From Chiridota heheva (taxonomy: Eukaryota; Echinodermata; Holothuroidea; Apodida; Chiridotidae), in contig JAIGNY010003797.1 in assembly GCA_020152595.1 (NCBI GenBank), positions 441,001-505,000 on the forward strand: a stretch of 64,000 bases of DNA. Direction: 5' to 3'. Made by a program: the position numbers and the translations under genes. The notes beneath the pieces are model-generated. The model searched no databases, was not told the origin of the DNA, and saw nothing but the letters and a program-made list of their open reading frames with translations. Each line of letters opens with the position of its first letter. Within the stretch, counting starts at the first letter, position 1. Below, piece after piece: positions 13,101-22,314 of the stretch.

Positions 13101-16100
13101 ACAAAACTGAAAACCCTTTATCCCAGTACCACTTACTCGGAGGTAAGGAAGCAATTCCTCGCTTTCTCCACACCAAACCTTCCTACTTGAGCACAGTCTC
13201 CTCAAACACCAATACCCTCCCCCCTTCCCTCCAAACTCAACTAAAACTGACTCACATGCCCAAACTGACCTCACCTGGCTCTTCTCACCGAGTCCTAAGC
13301 CCATTGCCTATGCCAACAACCCAACCACACCCATTACACAAACCACCTCTACCATCACCTCTCTCCCCAAAATTCCTTCCTTTTTAAGACCACCCCACCC
13401 AGTTCCCTACCCCAACACCTCAAGTGCCATCAAACTCAAGCCAACCTGGCCAACAAACAACAAATCAAGAAACAGCCCACCATCCAAACCCGCATGTATG
13501 ACACTAAAGAGAACATGGATTGTTTGATTACTGAACCCACCGAACATACTTCTCGTCAATTTAAAAAAAAAACGCTCCCAAAGAAACAGGGACAGATCCA
13601 AAGAAAAAAACAAGCCAAGCGAGACACAACAGATATTCCTCCAGATACCCCCCACCTCCTTATGGCATACAACAGAAATAATTACAATAAATCTCACAAC
13701 ATTATACAATGGAACATCAGGAGCCTCAAGACCAACTTGAAAGAAATTAACTTTCTGGCCACCACCTTCAACCCAATCATCTTCTGCCTACAAGAAACCT
13801 TCCTGAAAACCATTGAACATTATTCCCTGAATTATTTCTCTTGCTACCATAAACATCAAGAGGATGCTAGGTGCCGACAGTACCTGTTGAGGCTTCTCCA
13901 TTCTTGTTAAACACGATATCAGACACAGCCCTATTCATGATGTGAACACCAACCTTCAGGCCATCTGTCTCTCTATCTCCTCCACAAAACTTCACTCTTT
14001 GCAATATATATCTCCCCCCAATGCCAACATTCAGCCAACCAGCCTTAACAACCTCAGCTCCCCTCCCCTTTTATCCTTGTTGGTGACTTTAATGCCCACA
14101 ACCCTCTGTGGGGCCCCAATACCACCACCCCCAGAGGCAAGCTCATCAAAAACACTCTTCGACAGAAAATCCTCTCCTTGCTCAACACTAACTCCCTGAC
14201 CTACCTTCACCCTGCCACAGGCTCCCTCACCTGTATTGACCTGTCTATCTGTTCTCCCAACCTCCTCCTTGACTTTAGCTGGAAGTCACTGCTGACCTCT
14301 GTGGTAGTGGCCATTACCCTCTCCTTATTACTCCAACTTTCAAATCTCCACAAACCACTTTGGGGCCTTAAGAAAGCCAACTGGCCACTTTTCTAAACCC
14401 TCTGCAACACTTACCTATTCCCCATTTTGTTGAGAATGAGGATCCCATGTGAAACTTCAGTAACATCCTTATCAACATCGCCACCTGCTCCATTCCCAAA
14501 ACCTTGAAACCCCTAACCATCCCCTCCCCCTCAACCCCTGGCTTAACAAAGCCATCAAAAACAGGAAAAAAGCCCTCTGAAACTTCAAAACAAATCCGAC
14601 CGCCCACAACCTCATTCTCTTTCGCATCCGCAATGCCAAAGCCAGGTGCACTATCAAGGACAGTAAAACCAACACTTAAAACAACTTCATCTCTTCTCTC
14701 GCCACCAACACCCTCACTAAGAAGATTTGGAGTATGGTTAACAGCTTTCATGGCAGGATGGGCAAGTCTCCCATCTCTCCTGGAATGGTACTCTTCTTAC
14801 TGGGAAAAAGGGTATCACTAACAGCCTCACCTCCTCACCGCAACATCTCATCCTCGGTTAACTACCCCAATGCTTTCAAAGCCAAAAAAGCTCATGATGA
14901 AACCTGGAGTATTACCTTTCCCTCCGACAGCACCGAGAGCTACAACACCCCACTCACCCTTTCTAAATTAAAGCAAGCCATCTACCATGCTGGTTCCACC
15001 TTAAAGGGCCCAGATAGCATCCCCTACCAGTTCCTGAAACACCTCCCCAACAAGGCCACCGCTAACCTACTCACCATCATCAACCACATTTGGTCCTCAC
15101 ACTCCTTTCCACTGGAGTACAGCTATCATCACCCCTGTCCCCAAACTGGGGAAGGACAACACCAACCCCTCCAGCTACCTCCCAATCACCCTCACCTGCT
15201 GTCTCTGTAAAATTATGGAAAGGATCATTAAGCAGAGACTAAACTGGTTCCTTGAGACTATTAAATTCTTCTCCCCTCACCAAAGCGGCTTCCGGAAACG
15301 TCGCAATACCCTAGACCAGTTAATCACGCTCGACACTGCTATCCGGAAATCCTTTGCACAAAAGGAACACCTCATTGCCATCTTTTTCTACCTCGAGAAA
15401 GCTTTCAACACTACTTGGAAATAACTGAAGCTTCACACCATCGGCTTAAGAGGCCACCTTCTCGTCTTTATTCAAAACTTCCTCTCACCCAGGCAGTTCC
15501 AAGTTTGTATTGGCCACACCCTCTTCAACCCCAACCCCAAAGAAGAGGGCATCCCCCAAGGCAGCATCCTCTCCCCTACTCTGTTCAACCTGAACATTAA
15601 CAACATCGCGGACAACCTTGACCCCAAGATCAAATGTGCCCTCTACGTGGACGACTTCACCATCTTCTACTCATCCCCTAATTTTTCTGTAGTCGAAAAT
15701 AGGCTCCAACTTAGCCTTAGCCTTATCAGCACCGGCTGCAAGACTGGTGCAACAATAACAGATGCACCTTCTGTCATTTCAACAACCTCCACCTAAACCT
15801 GAACCTCGTGCTCAATGGCAATCACCTCCTTTCCAACACCACTTGGGGTGCGAACCCCAATGCTCTCCACAAAATCTTCAGGCTCACCATTCATGCCAAA
15901 CTCGACTACGGCAATATTGTCTACTGTACCGATCACAACTCTTACCTCAACCACGAATCCACCTTTCTGCTAAGGTGTAGACAGCTTAGCCTTTCCTATG
16001 CTTTTAGAGCCCTCACCAACACCCAAAACCCTGTATACAACCTCATTAGGTACCCCAATTTCTCCACCCTCTTTGATAAGACTTAAATCCTATCCCCTCC

Positions 16101-18186
16101 CTTCATTCAGCTTACGCATCAAACCCAACCTCCACCATCTCGGCTTCATCTGCCACTCTTGGCACCTTCTCCTGTCCCACTTTTCCTCCCTGGGCCACCC
16201 CTCCCTTCCATCCACCTGGGCCTCTCCACTTATCACATATCCAAACCCACCCCAACCTCTTCATCAACCTCCACTACCAACTCTCAAACTACACCTCCAT
16301 CTATACTGATGGCTCCAAGGAAGGCGACAAGACAGCTGCTGCTGTTGTCGTCCAAAATATCACCCCCAGTAGCAGACTTTCTGACTACTCGTCTATCTTC
16401 TCAGTTGAGGCCAAGGTTATCCTACTTGCCCTCAACTATATTGAGTACTACCCGCTCAGCCACTTTTCCATCATCTCAAAATCCCAAGTCTGTCCTTCTT
16501 TCCTCAGTCTTCCACCTCCTCTGTAACCCCCCTCCCTCCCCCGCCCCCCTCCCTCTTTCTCCTCTGCAGGAAATGTATTATATTCTTCTGGATACCCAGC
16601 CATGTTGGCATCCCTGTCAATGACAGAGCTGATTAAGCCGCTAAGCTTGCCTCAACCTCCCCCCTACCCCCTTTCCCAAAACCCTTTCTGACATCAAACC
16701 GCTTATCGCTTCCCTTGTTCGTGACAGCTGGCAAACCTTATGAAACTCCCAAATTGATAACAAACTCCACAACATCCAGCCCACCATTCCGACCAAACCC
16801 ACCATCCACAATCTCTCAACTCTCCCGTATCGACAACGTCCACATTACCCGCCTTAGAATAGGTCACACCCACCTCACTCACTCCCACCTCCTTACTGGC
16901 TTCCCCACCCCTCTGCTACAATTGCCATCCCCTCCCCACAGTTTACCACATCCTCCTTGCCTGCCACCTGTACAATCTCCCCAGACCTTCCCTCAACCCA
17001 CTCAGCTCCATAGTCGAGCTCTTACAGAAAACCCTCCGGATGATCTCCTTCCTTCATCGTGCCTCCTCTACAACCATATCTAGTCCCCTTCTCCCACCCC
17101 CCCCCCCTCCCCTCTTCCTACATTTACCCCTTTTTTGCACCCCCTGCACTTCCTCTTTCGATCCCAGCTTCCTGGCTACTAATCCCTCTACTTCTCTCAG
17201 ACTCCTATTTTCTTTTCTTCCTACCTCTGGAATGATCTAACCTCTCAGGCACAATTTGACCCTTGCTGCCGTGGTGCCGTTAAGCCTTCATCAAACAGAA
17301 ATACATACAAATACATTGAAGTGCTCTGTGATACAATCCTAGGGTTCAGAATTGGGCATAAGGGACAATAACTTCTCAGGCAGCCAATAATGACAGTATG
17401 CATCACCAACCGCAAGTCAGGATGTCCTTGTTCTGTCAGAAAAGAAAAACTTAGTGCAATCAGCAATGTGGCCAGGGTAAAATAAGTGTGGGGGTGGGGG
17501 GTTAAAAAGTGGAAGAGGGTAAAAAAGTGGATGGGGTAAAAAGGTGAAAGGGGTAAAAAAGTGGAAGGGGCAAAAAGGTGGGGGTCATTCGCATACCATT
17601 TAGTATCCTGACAATCATGGCAGATGCATTTATTGAGAAGGGTTACATATTACCATGTACTGTTTACATGGCATTACTTAAGCAAACTTTAAGCAATAAT
17701 ATAGACTAAATTATAAACTAAGAATCTGAAGGGCATGTTTTTTAATTTTAGAAAATTCGGGGAAGGGGTAACTACCCCCTCATACCATACTGTGGCCACG
17801 CCGCTAAATGCAATGTTAAAAAAATGCTTTTGTTTAACATGTATTGGTTGACCAAGGATTGATAATAATCCATCAGCTCACCGACAGCCTTGATATCCAC
17901 CATATGTAGAGCACTAGTTAGGAGTATTGTTCTGAATTATTACAAAGTTTTCTTTCTATCTCATGCCTCATTATCAGATATTTACCATTTTCTGTTTTGT
18001 TTTCACAGAGGAAACCTAAGTGCTGCTCAGGAACACTTCAAGCAAGCAATAGAACTGGCAAGAACAGAGATGGAAATGGCCCATTTGTATTCCCTAAGCA
18101 TCGCATCAGAGGCTCAAAACAAAGTCACCACTAAATATAATATCACACCCCCAAACCGTTCATGTAACGCCACCAATAGCGGTTAA
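933..18186 (+). CDS. TOMM70: TOMM70, mitochondrial import receptor subunit TOM70, C-terminal exons (partial gene)
   Basis: Four exons (933-1157, 7035-7132, 11865-11986, 18009-18186) encode roughly the last 205 residues of a TOM70-type receptor; the family is about 600 residues long. Known role: TOM70 sits in the mitochondrial outer membrane, docks Hsp70/Hsp90-bound carrier preproteins through N-terminal TPRs, and uses its C-terminal TPR superhelix as the preprotein pocket. Only the C-terminal superhelix is in this window. Recognition rests on colinear family motifs: AEGFALYAQ, EPDNPTAHVHRG, KCDFAFETLGTIEVQRGN and EMEMAHLYSL, all nearly identical to the vertebrate protein in the same order. 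Intron phases are 0, 2 and 2 and join correctly. Exon 3 carries an apparent one-base deletion. The membrane anchor and first exons lie upstream of the window. Introns are filled with retrotransposons, hAT-like elements and a large minisatellite. The family call is firm; whether this copy is intact is uncertain. Confidence 0.9.
1158..2210. other. Intron sequence, nothing recognised
   Basis: AT-rich intron with a short G run near 1528 and a TTA/ATT run near 1560. Short open frames on both strands show no family resemblance. Confidence 0.5.
2211..3006 (+). mobile_element. Non-LTR retrotransposon family A, 3' fragment (copy 1)
   Basis: A 5'-truncated copy. It begins within the RNase H domain: translated in shifting frames it gives the WIPSYVGIPGNDRADAVAKY type motif that ends such domains. 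It continues through the ORF2 C-terminal tail (LSRIDNVHITRLRIGHTHLT). The 3' end is the family signature, a GGTGCCGTTAAGCC box followed by TCAAACAAAG. Frames are broken, so it is dead. It lies in a TOMM70 intron. Confidence 0.8.
3112..3440 (-). mobile_element. L2-type LINE fragment, ORF2 C-terminus
   Basis: The minus strand reads YIFKCFHKLTPSYFQDIF, then YYPNQPLRSSTDKL and, after a frame change, GNQALYHAGPPLWNAIP. This is the common order at the C-terminus of L2-like non-LTR reverse transcriptases (hydrophobic KCLHGLAPSYL-like, LRSS, then LWN-LP). No catalytic core remains. It abuts the 3' tail of family A copy 1. Confidence 0.7.
3441..4411. other. Intron sequence, nothing recognised
   Basis: AT-rich intron with a purine tract near 3605. 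Short open frames have no family features. Confidence 0.45.
4412..5250 (+). repeat. Dispersed repeat family R1 (copy 1)
   Basis: It begins with ACTAGAATATTAGCACTCT and a GAGTGCATACC box and runs through AATCCTAGGCCCACCA, TTGATCTGTAATGATCATT and CATCCCCAC motifs. The same ordered motifs recur at 47942-48525 (+) and, inverted, at about 38396-38945. It has no coding signal, so it is an interspersed non-autonomous repeat of unknown class. Two near-copies of a segment ending 'aatccaatcatca' near 5020-5180 suggest an internal duplication. Confidence 0.75.
5251..6600. other. Intron sequence with a possible LINE tail, otherwise nothing
   Basis: AT-rich. A short (TACAA)n run near 6166-6184 followed by 'tcaactttattaag' resembles the minus-strand 3' end of a LINE, but no coding part is attached. 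C-rich runs lie at 6520-6580. Confidence 0.4.
6601..6910 (+). mobile_element. Non-LTR family A, short 3' end fragment (copy 2)
   Basis: It starts at 'actcaattgctgagttcttcc' and matches the 3' ends of the other family A copies to the terminal GGTGCCGCTAAGCCCTC and TCAAACAAATAAAC tail. It lies about 125 bp before the second TOMM70 exon. Confidence 0.8.
7035..7132 (+). CDS. TOMM70: TOMM70 exon (TPR, second visible)
   Basis: 98 nt, entering in phase 0 after ATCCACAG and leaving after two bases of a Gly codon at donor GTAAGC (7133). It encodes SLSDQGQFQHADENFLKAIA and EPDNPTAHVHRG, a full TPR helix pair matching the family segment after YAQ. Confidence 0.9.
7133..8011. other. Intron sequence, nothing recognised
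   Basis: AT-rich, with a G-rich run near 7230 and (TA)n near 7746-7765. An isolated 'caggtatatggacaggtag' at 7307 resembles the end of the TTAA-bounded elements found later in the window, but no partner end was found close by. Confidence 0.4.
8012..8577. repeat. Fold-back element with long imperfect inverted arms
   Basis: The left end AGGATTAGTTCAG...AGAGAAACAAAATGGTGAAG is mirrored at the right end (CTTCACCAATTTGTTTCTCT...GAATTAATCCT). Inner parts also pair: 'tgtagaaatgac' near 8154 against 'gtcatttctaca' near 8439. The arms are roughly 190 bp with indels. There is no coding potential. The structure is like a MITE, but no clear target duplication was seen. Confidence 0.7.
8588..9960 (+). 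repeat. tRNA-derived SINE interrupted by a hAT-like insertion
   Basis: The SINE head is split: 8588-8604 carries the A-box-like start (TGGTCTAGCAG) and 9816 onward continues TCTAGCAGTCATAGC to a B-box-like GGTTCAAACCCCGG at about 9858-9871, then a tail with TTCACAACTGG. Removing the insertion and one 8-bp duplication restores a continuous tRNA-like head. The tail resembles the SINEs at 26.6-27.5 kb. It is a SINE rather than a tRNA gene because no acceptor-stem pairing was found. Confidence 0.7.
8605..9815. mobile_element. hAT-like non-autonomous DNA transposon inserted in a SINE
   Basis: It is flanked by a perfect 8-bp duplication TCTAGCAG (8597-8604 and 9816-9823). The imperfect ends (TAGCGTCGTTTGG at left, TAGTGTTGTGTGG as the right complement) both lead into ATCCTGGTAGT repeats near the termini. 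At 1.2 kb with no long open frame it is non-autonomous. An 8-bp target site and TA-G ends are typical of the hAT superfamily; the assignment is inference. Confidence 0.7.
10011..11318. repeat. 19-bp minisatellite, about 1.3 kb, in TOMM70 intron
   Basis: The unit is GTATGTTGTTCTAACAGAA, repeated about 69 times. Point variants, truncated units and deletions are concentrated between about 10640 and 11120, and nearly perfect units lie on either side. Confidence 0.97.
11319..11864. other. Intron sequence, nothing recognised
   Basis: Unique-looking AT-rich intron ending in a pyrimidine-rich acceptor (TTTTTGTCCAG) at 11853-11864. Confidence 0.5.
11865..11986 (+). CDS. TOMM70: TOMM70 exon (TPR, third visible) with apparent 1-bp deletion
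   Basis: Acceptor CCAG precedes 11865 and donor GTAGTT starts at 11987. Entering in phase 2, the exon reads GLLHLAWKG, matching the family GLLQLQWKQ. Frame is then lost at the G run 11886-11889: the remaining family sequence (PDGAVDMIKKALEID, then KCDFAFETLGTIEVQR) lies in another frame. One further G would join them. Either the assembly lost one base of a homopolymer or this allele is broken. The far end (AG|) joins the next exon correctly. Confidence 0.88.
11987..12639. other. Intron sequence with a diverged dispersed repeat
   Basis: Part (about 12465-12600) resembles 50750-50880 by shared order of 'aattaattatctcttt', 'gagatggg' and 'tctgctcatg' motifs, so a degenerate repeat is likely. 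There is no coding signal. Confidence 0.4.
12730..13380 (+). pseudogene. Family A ORF1 (gag-like) remnant with CCHC zinc knuckles
   Basis: One frame reads TNTIFLTFAIPSLPSHITAG, then YIPNPLRCHKCQRYGHGKNS with a closing C, then C-C-H-C and CTNCDSTHLANHPSSKDCP. These are the repeated knuckles expected of a nucleic-acid-binding ORF1 protein. A stop occurs soon after (near 13187). No intact ORF1 start was found. A second copy of this region lies at 59225-59570. Confidence 0.8.
13660..16700 (+). pseudogene. Family A ORF2 remnant: endonuclease, reverse transcriptase, RNase H
   Basis: The endonuclease shows NIIQWNIRSLKTNL, CLQETFL, then in another frame VGDFNAHNPLWG and IDLSICSPNLLLDFSW. The RT shows GPDSIPYQFLKHLP, SGFRKRRNTLDQL, a degraded DLEKAFDTTW (here YLEKAFNTTW), GIPQGSILSPTLF and the active-site box YVDDF. 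The RNase H shows YTDGSKEGDKTAA and a glutamate-bearing SVEAK, then a damaged GIP-ND-AD region. At least six frame changes separate these blocks, and an acidic RT residue looks changed from D to Y or N. Confidence 0.88.
17461..17806. mobile_element. hAT-like MITE
   Basis: The ends are imperfect complements (CAGCAATGTGGCCAG left, TAGCGGCGTGGCCAC as the right complement) and are flanked by AGTGCAAT (17453-17460) and AATGCAAT (17807-17814), 7 of 8 matching. The left part holds a short 'gggtaaaaaagtgg' tandem run. No coding capacity. Confidence 0.65.
18009..18186 (+). CDS. TOMM70: TOMM70 last coding exon
   Basis: Acceptor TTTTCACAG precedes 18009. The first base completes AGA (Arg), then GNLSAAQEHFKQAIELARTE and MEMAHLYSLSIASEAQNKV follow, ending at TAA 18184-18186. 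The family usually ends about ten residues after the KKYGL-like motif (here TKYNI), so this tail (PPNRSCNATNSG) is slightly longer than in vertebrates. Confidence 0.9.
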
Positions 18187-18603
18187 TGTTTAATCCTTGA
18201 TAGTAATGTTTGGGTTTTCATAGACAATGGAAGTTTTTCTCATTGGTTGATATCGGCCAGAATAAAATGAACTTTATTAATGTACTCATTATAAGATTTA
18301 TGAAGAAAACTCAAACTGTTCAGTCATGCTTAGCTTACCTCTTTTACCTTTTCCACTTTCAGCTCGTTTCATTTTATTGGATTGTTTGATGACTGTTGAC
18401 AGGATTAAAAGTTCATATGACAAGTACACAAAAAGTGTGTATGTAGTATGTTATAGGTAGGATTATTCCATTGCTGTTGTATATTAGGTACATGTCAATA
18501 TAATATTAATGAAAAACCAGAATGTTAGATATGGAAATACCCCCATCCTGAATATTAACCATCTCAGTAGTAGAAAATTGTATATCATAAACTTTGATGA
18601 AAA

Positions 18604-19003
18604 TAGGGCTGTCACGATATTGGTAAAAGAGATATCGATTGTCATGGACAAAAATATTGTGATATATCACCATATCGCGATATGTCACAATATCGCGATA
18701 TATCACCATATATTACCATTTCGCGATATATCACCATATCGCGATATATCACCATATCGAGATATATCACCATATCGCCATATATCACCATATCGCCATA
18801 TCTATCTTACGATTATTAATTTGAGAAAACTGCCTAGATTTTCAGCATGCAGATCATATTTATTCTTTAAAAGAGCTAAGGAAGTGTAAAAGATTCAGAT
18901 ATGCTGCAAATTTTCAGTTCAAATCTCATGCATTTGAAATGTTTTTGAAATTCTGTTTCACAAATTGTTTTCTTTGATATGCATTTTGCATGTGACAGCC
19001 CTA
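18604..19003. mobile_element. hAT-like MITE (TAGGGCTGTCAC ends), copy 1
   Basis: The ends TAGGGCTGTCAC and GTGACAGCCCTA are exact complements. The 400-bp element is flanked by GATGAAAA (18596-18603) and CATGAAAA (19004-19011). Its left part contains an 18-bp array. Its right part matches the MITE at 47041-47408 in the opposite orientation (shared 'gatctgcatgct', 'gcagcatatct'). Confidence 0.85.
18658..18802. repeat. 18-bp tandem array with ATATCGCGATAT palindromes
   Basis: The unit is CCATATCGCGATATATCA, about eight degenerate copies, inside the hAT-like MITE. Each intact unit contains a self-complementary ATATCGCGATAT core. Confidence 0.9.
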
Positions 19004-22000
19004 CATGAAAATAGGAAAATTTACAAATGGCTGGGGTGTTTATGCTATGTTTATAATTATTTAACATTTGTTTTTCAAAAGTGATTTTACAAAGAATGCA
19101 AGGTTACTTCAATCTTATGTATCTGCCATAATAAATAACTGAAGTGTACCATTTTTTCAGTAATAACAGTATGTATTTTGTAGAAGCATTTGTATTGTAA
19201 TTTGAGCTTTTTAATTGAGTGAAAAGAAACTAGGTTAAGTGGTTAAAAATTATAGTCTTGGTACAGGTGAAAAATTATTAATAAAAAATGTATTTTTTCT
19301 TCAAATACCTCAGTCACTATTAATTGATTATAGAGGTTAGGCATAAATGCATTTATGAACCCAAACAGTCTTTAGGTAACATTTGGTGGGGATGGTGTGT
19401 TATAAAGATAAGCAGGGAAGCACCTGACATTGTGATGCCATCTCAAATGTACTGAAGGTTCCCAGACATACAGGAGATAATTTGATTATTCCGCAGAACT
19501 TATTTTAATCCGTTGGTAAATATTTGACGTGGGTGAGACCTGTTTGGACTAGTGTTGCAACATTGCATTCCCATTTTTGGTTCAGAATAGGTTGAAAGAC
19601 AAAAAATACCAAATGCAAATTAGCTTTGTGAAATCACCTTAAGATTTCTTTTTAATAAAATTTAGAACTGCATTGACTTGATTTGTATAGTTGATTTTTG
19701 TAGATGGGCAAGGATATTGAAATTATGTGGTGATTGAAATGCGGACTGAAATTCCTGAGGATTAATGATTGGGTCAAAGATCAATGACAAATTGGTTTTT
19801 TTAAAAACAAATTAGATAAAAAGTAACAATTGCATTCTGAAATTGTTGCTATCATAAAATTTATTAATTTGAAAATTCAATCACTATTTGAACTAAACAG
19901 TTATGGAAAGGAAAAATGAATTCAGAGCTCTCAATATTATACATAATATCTTAATCACAAGATTGCAATGAAAAGGTTTGAATCCTGTTTCCAAAGAGAC
20001 TAACAATCCTTATTGTGCTAAAAATTTGTCTTGACACTGTTTTTGCCATGTGGGTATTTATGAGATTTGACCATCCGCAATAAACATGATTGAAATATTC
20101 TTGGCAAGTTTAACTTTACCAAGTTATTTGAAAGTACTATTATAGTCTATATTTTGGGAGTTTAATTTGTTGGTGCAGAAAGTGACATGTTTCCTGGAGA
20201 TAACTTTAATTGCAGGAAAGTATGTAGATGGTTTAAGCAGGGTGCCACAACTCTCAAATTGAAAGAAAACAAAGATTAAGTTTAAGGTTATAACAGAATG
20301 TGAAAATCAGAATATGGAACTCGAATTTGGAACTATGCAGATTTTATCAACGTGAAAATAAAACAAAGATGACAGTCTCCTGTATGCTTTCAATGGTGCC
20401 ATGGGTGGGGATTTTTGCATAACTGAAGCTAGGCTGAGGGTTTTGGGTTACACCAAGGAAAAGGATGTTATGTGAGATAGAGGAATAATTTGAAAAAGTG
20501 AATAATGTATTTTTTTAAACAAACTCATTTTTGGGGGTCTAAAGATTACAATGGACATATCATAGGGGGATAAAATTGTGCTTGTAGTTGCGCCTGGTTT
20601 AGTTGTTTATTAGTGTGGTGCCTGCTTCAATATAAAACTTTTGTTTTGGTTCAAATTAATTGTTGATTTGACATTACCCAACACAGAAACACATACTTTA
20701 GAAATTTAGCTAGATAGATGGGTTCTAAAAGTCCCATTTTGCATTATTTTGCTTTCTTAATTAGTTTTTAACATTCAGATGGTGAGTTGAGGGATTATTA
20801 GGCTGAAAGAGGGGAGTAGATTTAATCAAGCTTTGCAGGTATCTTTTGTATGAATATTTCCGTGCTTTGTAAGTTTTCAAAAGGTTTTGTGTGTGTTCGC
20901 ATTAATTGGTACATTTATTTTGCAAGAAATGAAAGGAATTTGAAATTTTATTTTAAAACTGTTTCCCATTTAGCATGATAATGATGAATTATATTTGAAA
21001 CCCAATCTTACTGGATGGTTTGATCAGGACCAAAGAAAATGAAGATATGTAATAAAATATTTCTTTCCAAAAACCATTAGATACTTAACTGGAACCTGCT
21101 AAGAGAAAAAAATATGGATATTTCTTTTAAGAATGTTATCCATACACCTGTCTACCAACTGGAATAAGGAAATGCACCAGTTGGTGAAACAGAAACTGGT
21201 TCCTCTGTTAACAGATAAACATAGATAATGATTATTATATATATGTGATTTTAAAAATCATTAGTAAAAGTTTGAGTTATTCACAATGATTATGATTATT
21301 TGTGTATTTGTATGTACCTTGCAGTCAACCAACTTTTGCATTGGAAGAGACTTCCTGGATTATGAAATATTTTGTCATTCTGTTTTTATCGTTTTTTTGG
21401 ATCCTGGAGTGTTCCTGCGAATTTGCGTTTATACGGTAGCAGACTATTAAAGAAGCAAATTGGTGTTAAAACCATGCTGAAATCTTATTCGTTGTTGCAT
21501 TTAAAAGATTTCACTAATGTGCTGAAAATTGACCTTGCAGTGTATACATTGTGATGTCATACGTGACAAATTGTATGTATGTGAACTGACGCCAGTGCGA
21601 ACACAAAGCTTAGCGGCAAGGGCCCTAGTATAGGGTGCAGGGGTGAAGCCCTGGTGGAGTTTGCGAAACTCTGCGATTAGATATTTGAAGGGGTAAATTT
21701 GATCAGAATTTGCATAGAATGTTCTTTCTTGAATATCTTTTAAAAAGAACTACCCATCTTTTGTACAAGGGATAATTGAAGTTCAATTGCATGTGATGCA
21801 ATTTATTGGTACAAGGGAAATTCTCATCAGATCACTATATTTGATAAAAACTATGCCACCCCTCCTTTTCCCCTCTTCCCCTCCCCTTCCCCTCCTTCCC
21901 CCTTTCCTTCCCCCATATCCCCTGTTGGGGATTTATTTCTTCTTTAATTTTCCAGGTTTGTCAGAGATTGATAGGAAAAATTTGCGTGTTTAGTAGCATA

Positions 22001-22314
22001 TTCAAAACAAAACAAAATTTACCCTATTATAAAATCTGGAAGGCTACCCGGCTCCACCAGCAATTTCTGGCACACCACTGCATGTACTATGAAATAATTG
22101 TAAGGGTCTCAATAAAAGAACAATTTTAACTTGCCAAAGTTGCAATCCTTGCAACCCCCTTATTAAACGAGGAGTCTCGAATCCCCAAGAACTTAAATAG
22201 ATAATTGTCAGGGACCGACAGCTAGGTCTACCATCTAACTTCTTATTCTTTTGTTATTTACGTATTCTGTTGAGATAAATTAACAAACTTTTGAACCGCT
22301 GAAGTGTCTATTTT

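Larger units (their letters stand above)
12640..17310 (+). mobile_element. Near-full-length non-LTR retrotransposon, family A (RNase H-bearing, I/Nimb-like), decayed
   Basis: In order: an ORF1 with zinc knuckles (about 12730-13200), AP endonuclease (about 13690-14290), reverse transcriptase (about 14940-15720), RNase H (about 16280-16650), a C-terminal tail, and a 3' end with GGTGCCGTTAAGCC followed by a TCAAACAGAAATACATAC run. This order and an RNase H after RT are known for the I group of non-LTR elements; the clade name is inference. Many frameshifts and stops split the reading frames, so it is non-functional. At 4.7 kb it may lack the 5' end. It is in the last TOMM70 intron, same strand as the gene, and is the reference copy for at least eight fragments in the window. 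Confidence 0.9.
18187..22300 (+). other. TOMM70 3' UTR and intergenic DNA
   Basis: No further coding sequence. Candidate poly(A) signals (AATAAA) occur near 18252, 19281 and 20358; which is used cannot be told. A hAT-like MITE sits at 18604-19003, so a longer 3' UTR would include it. From about 19012 to 22300 I see only unique AT-rich sequence and a C-rich tract at 21860-21920. Confidence 0.5.
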
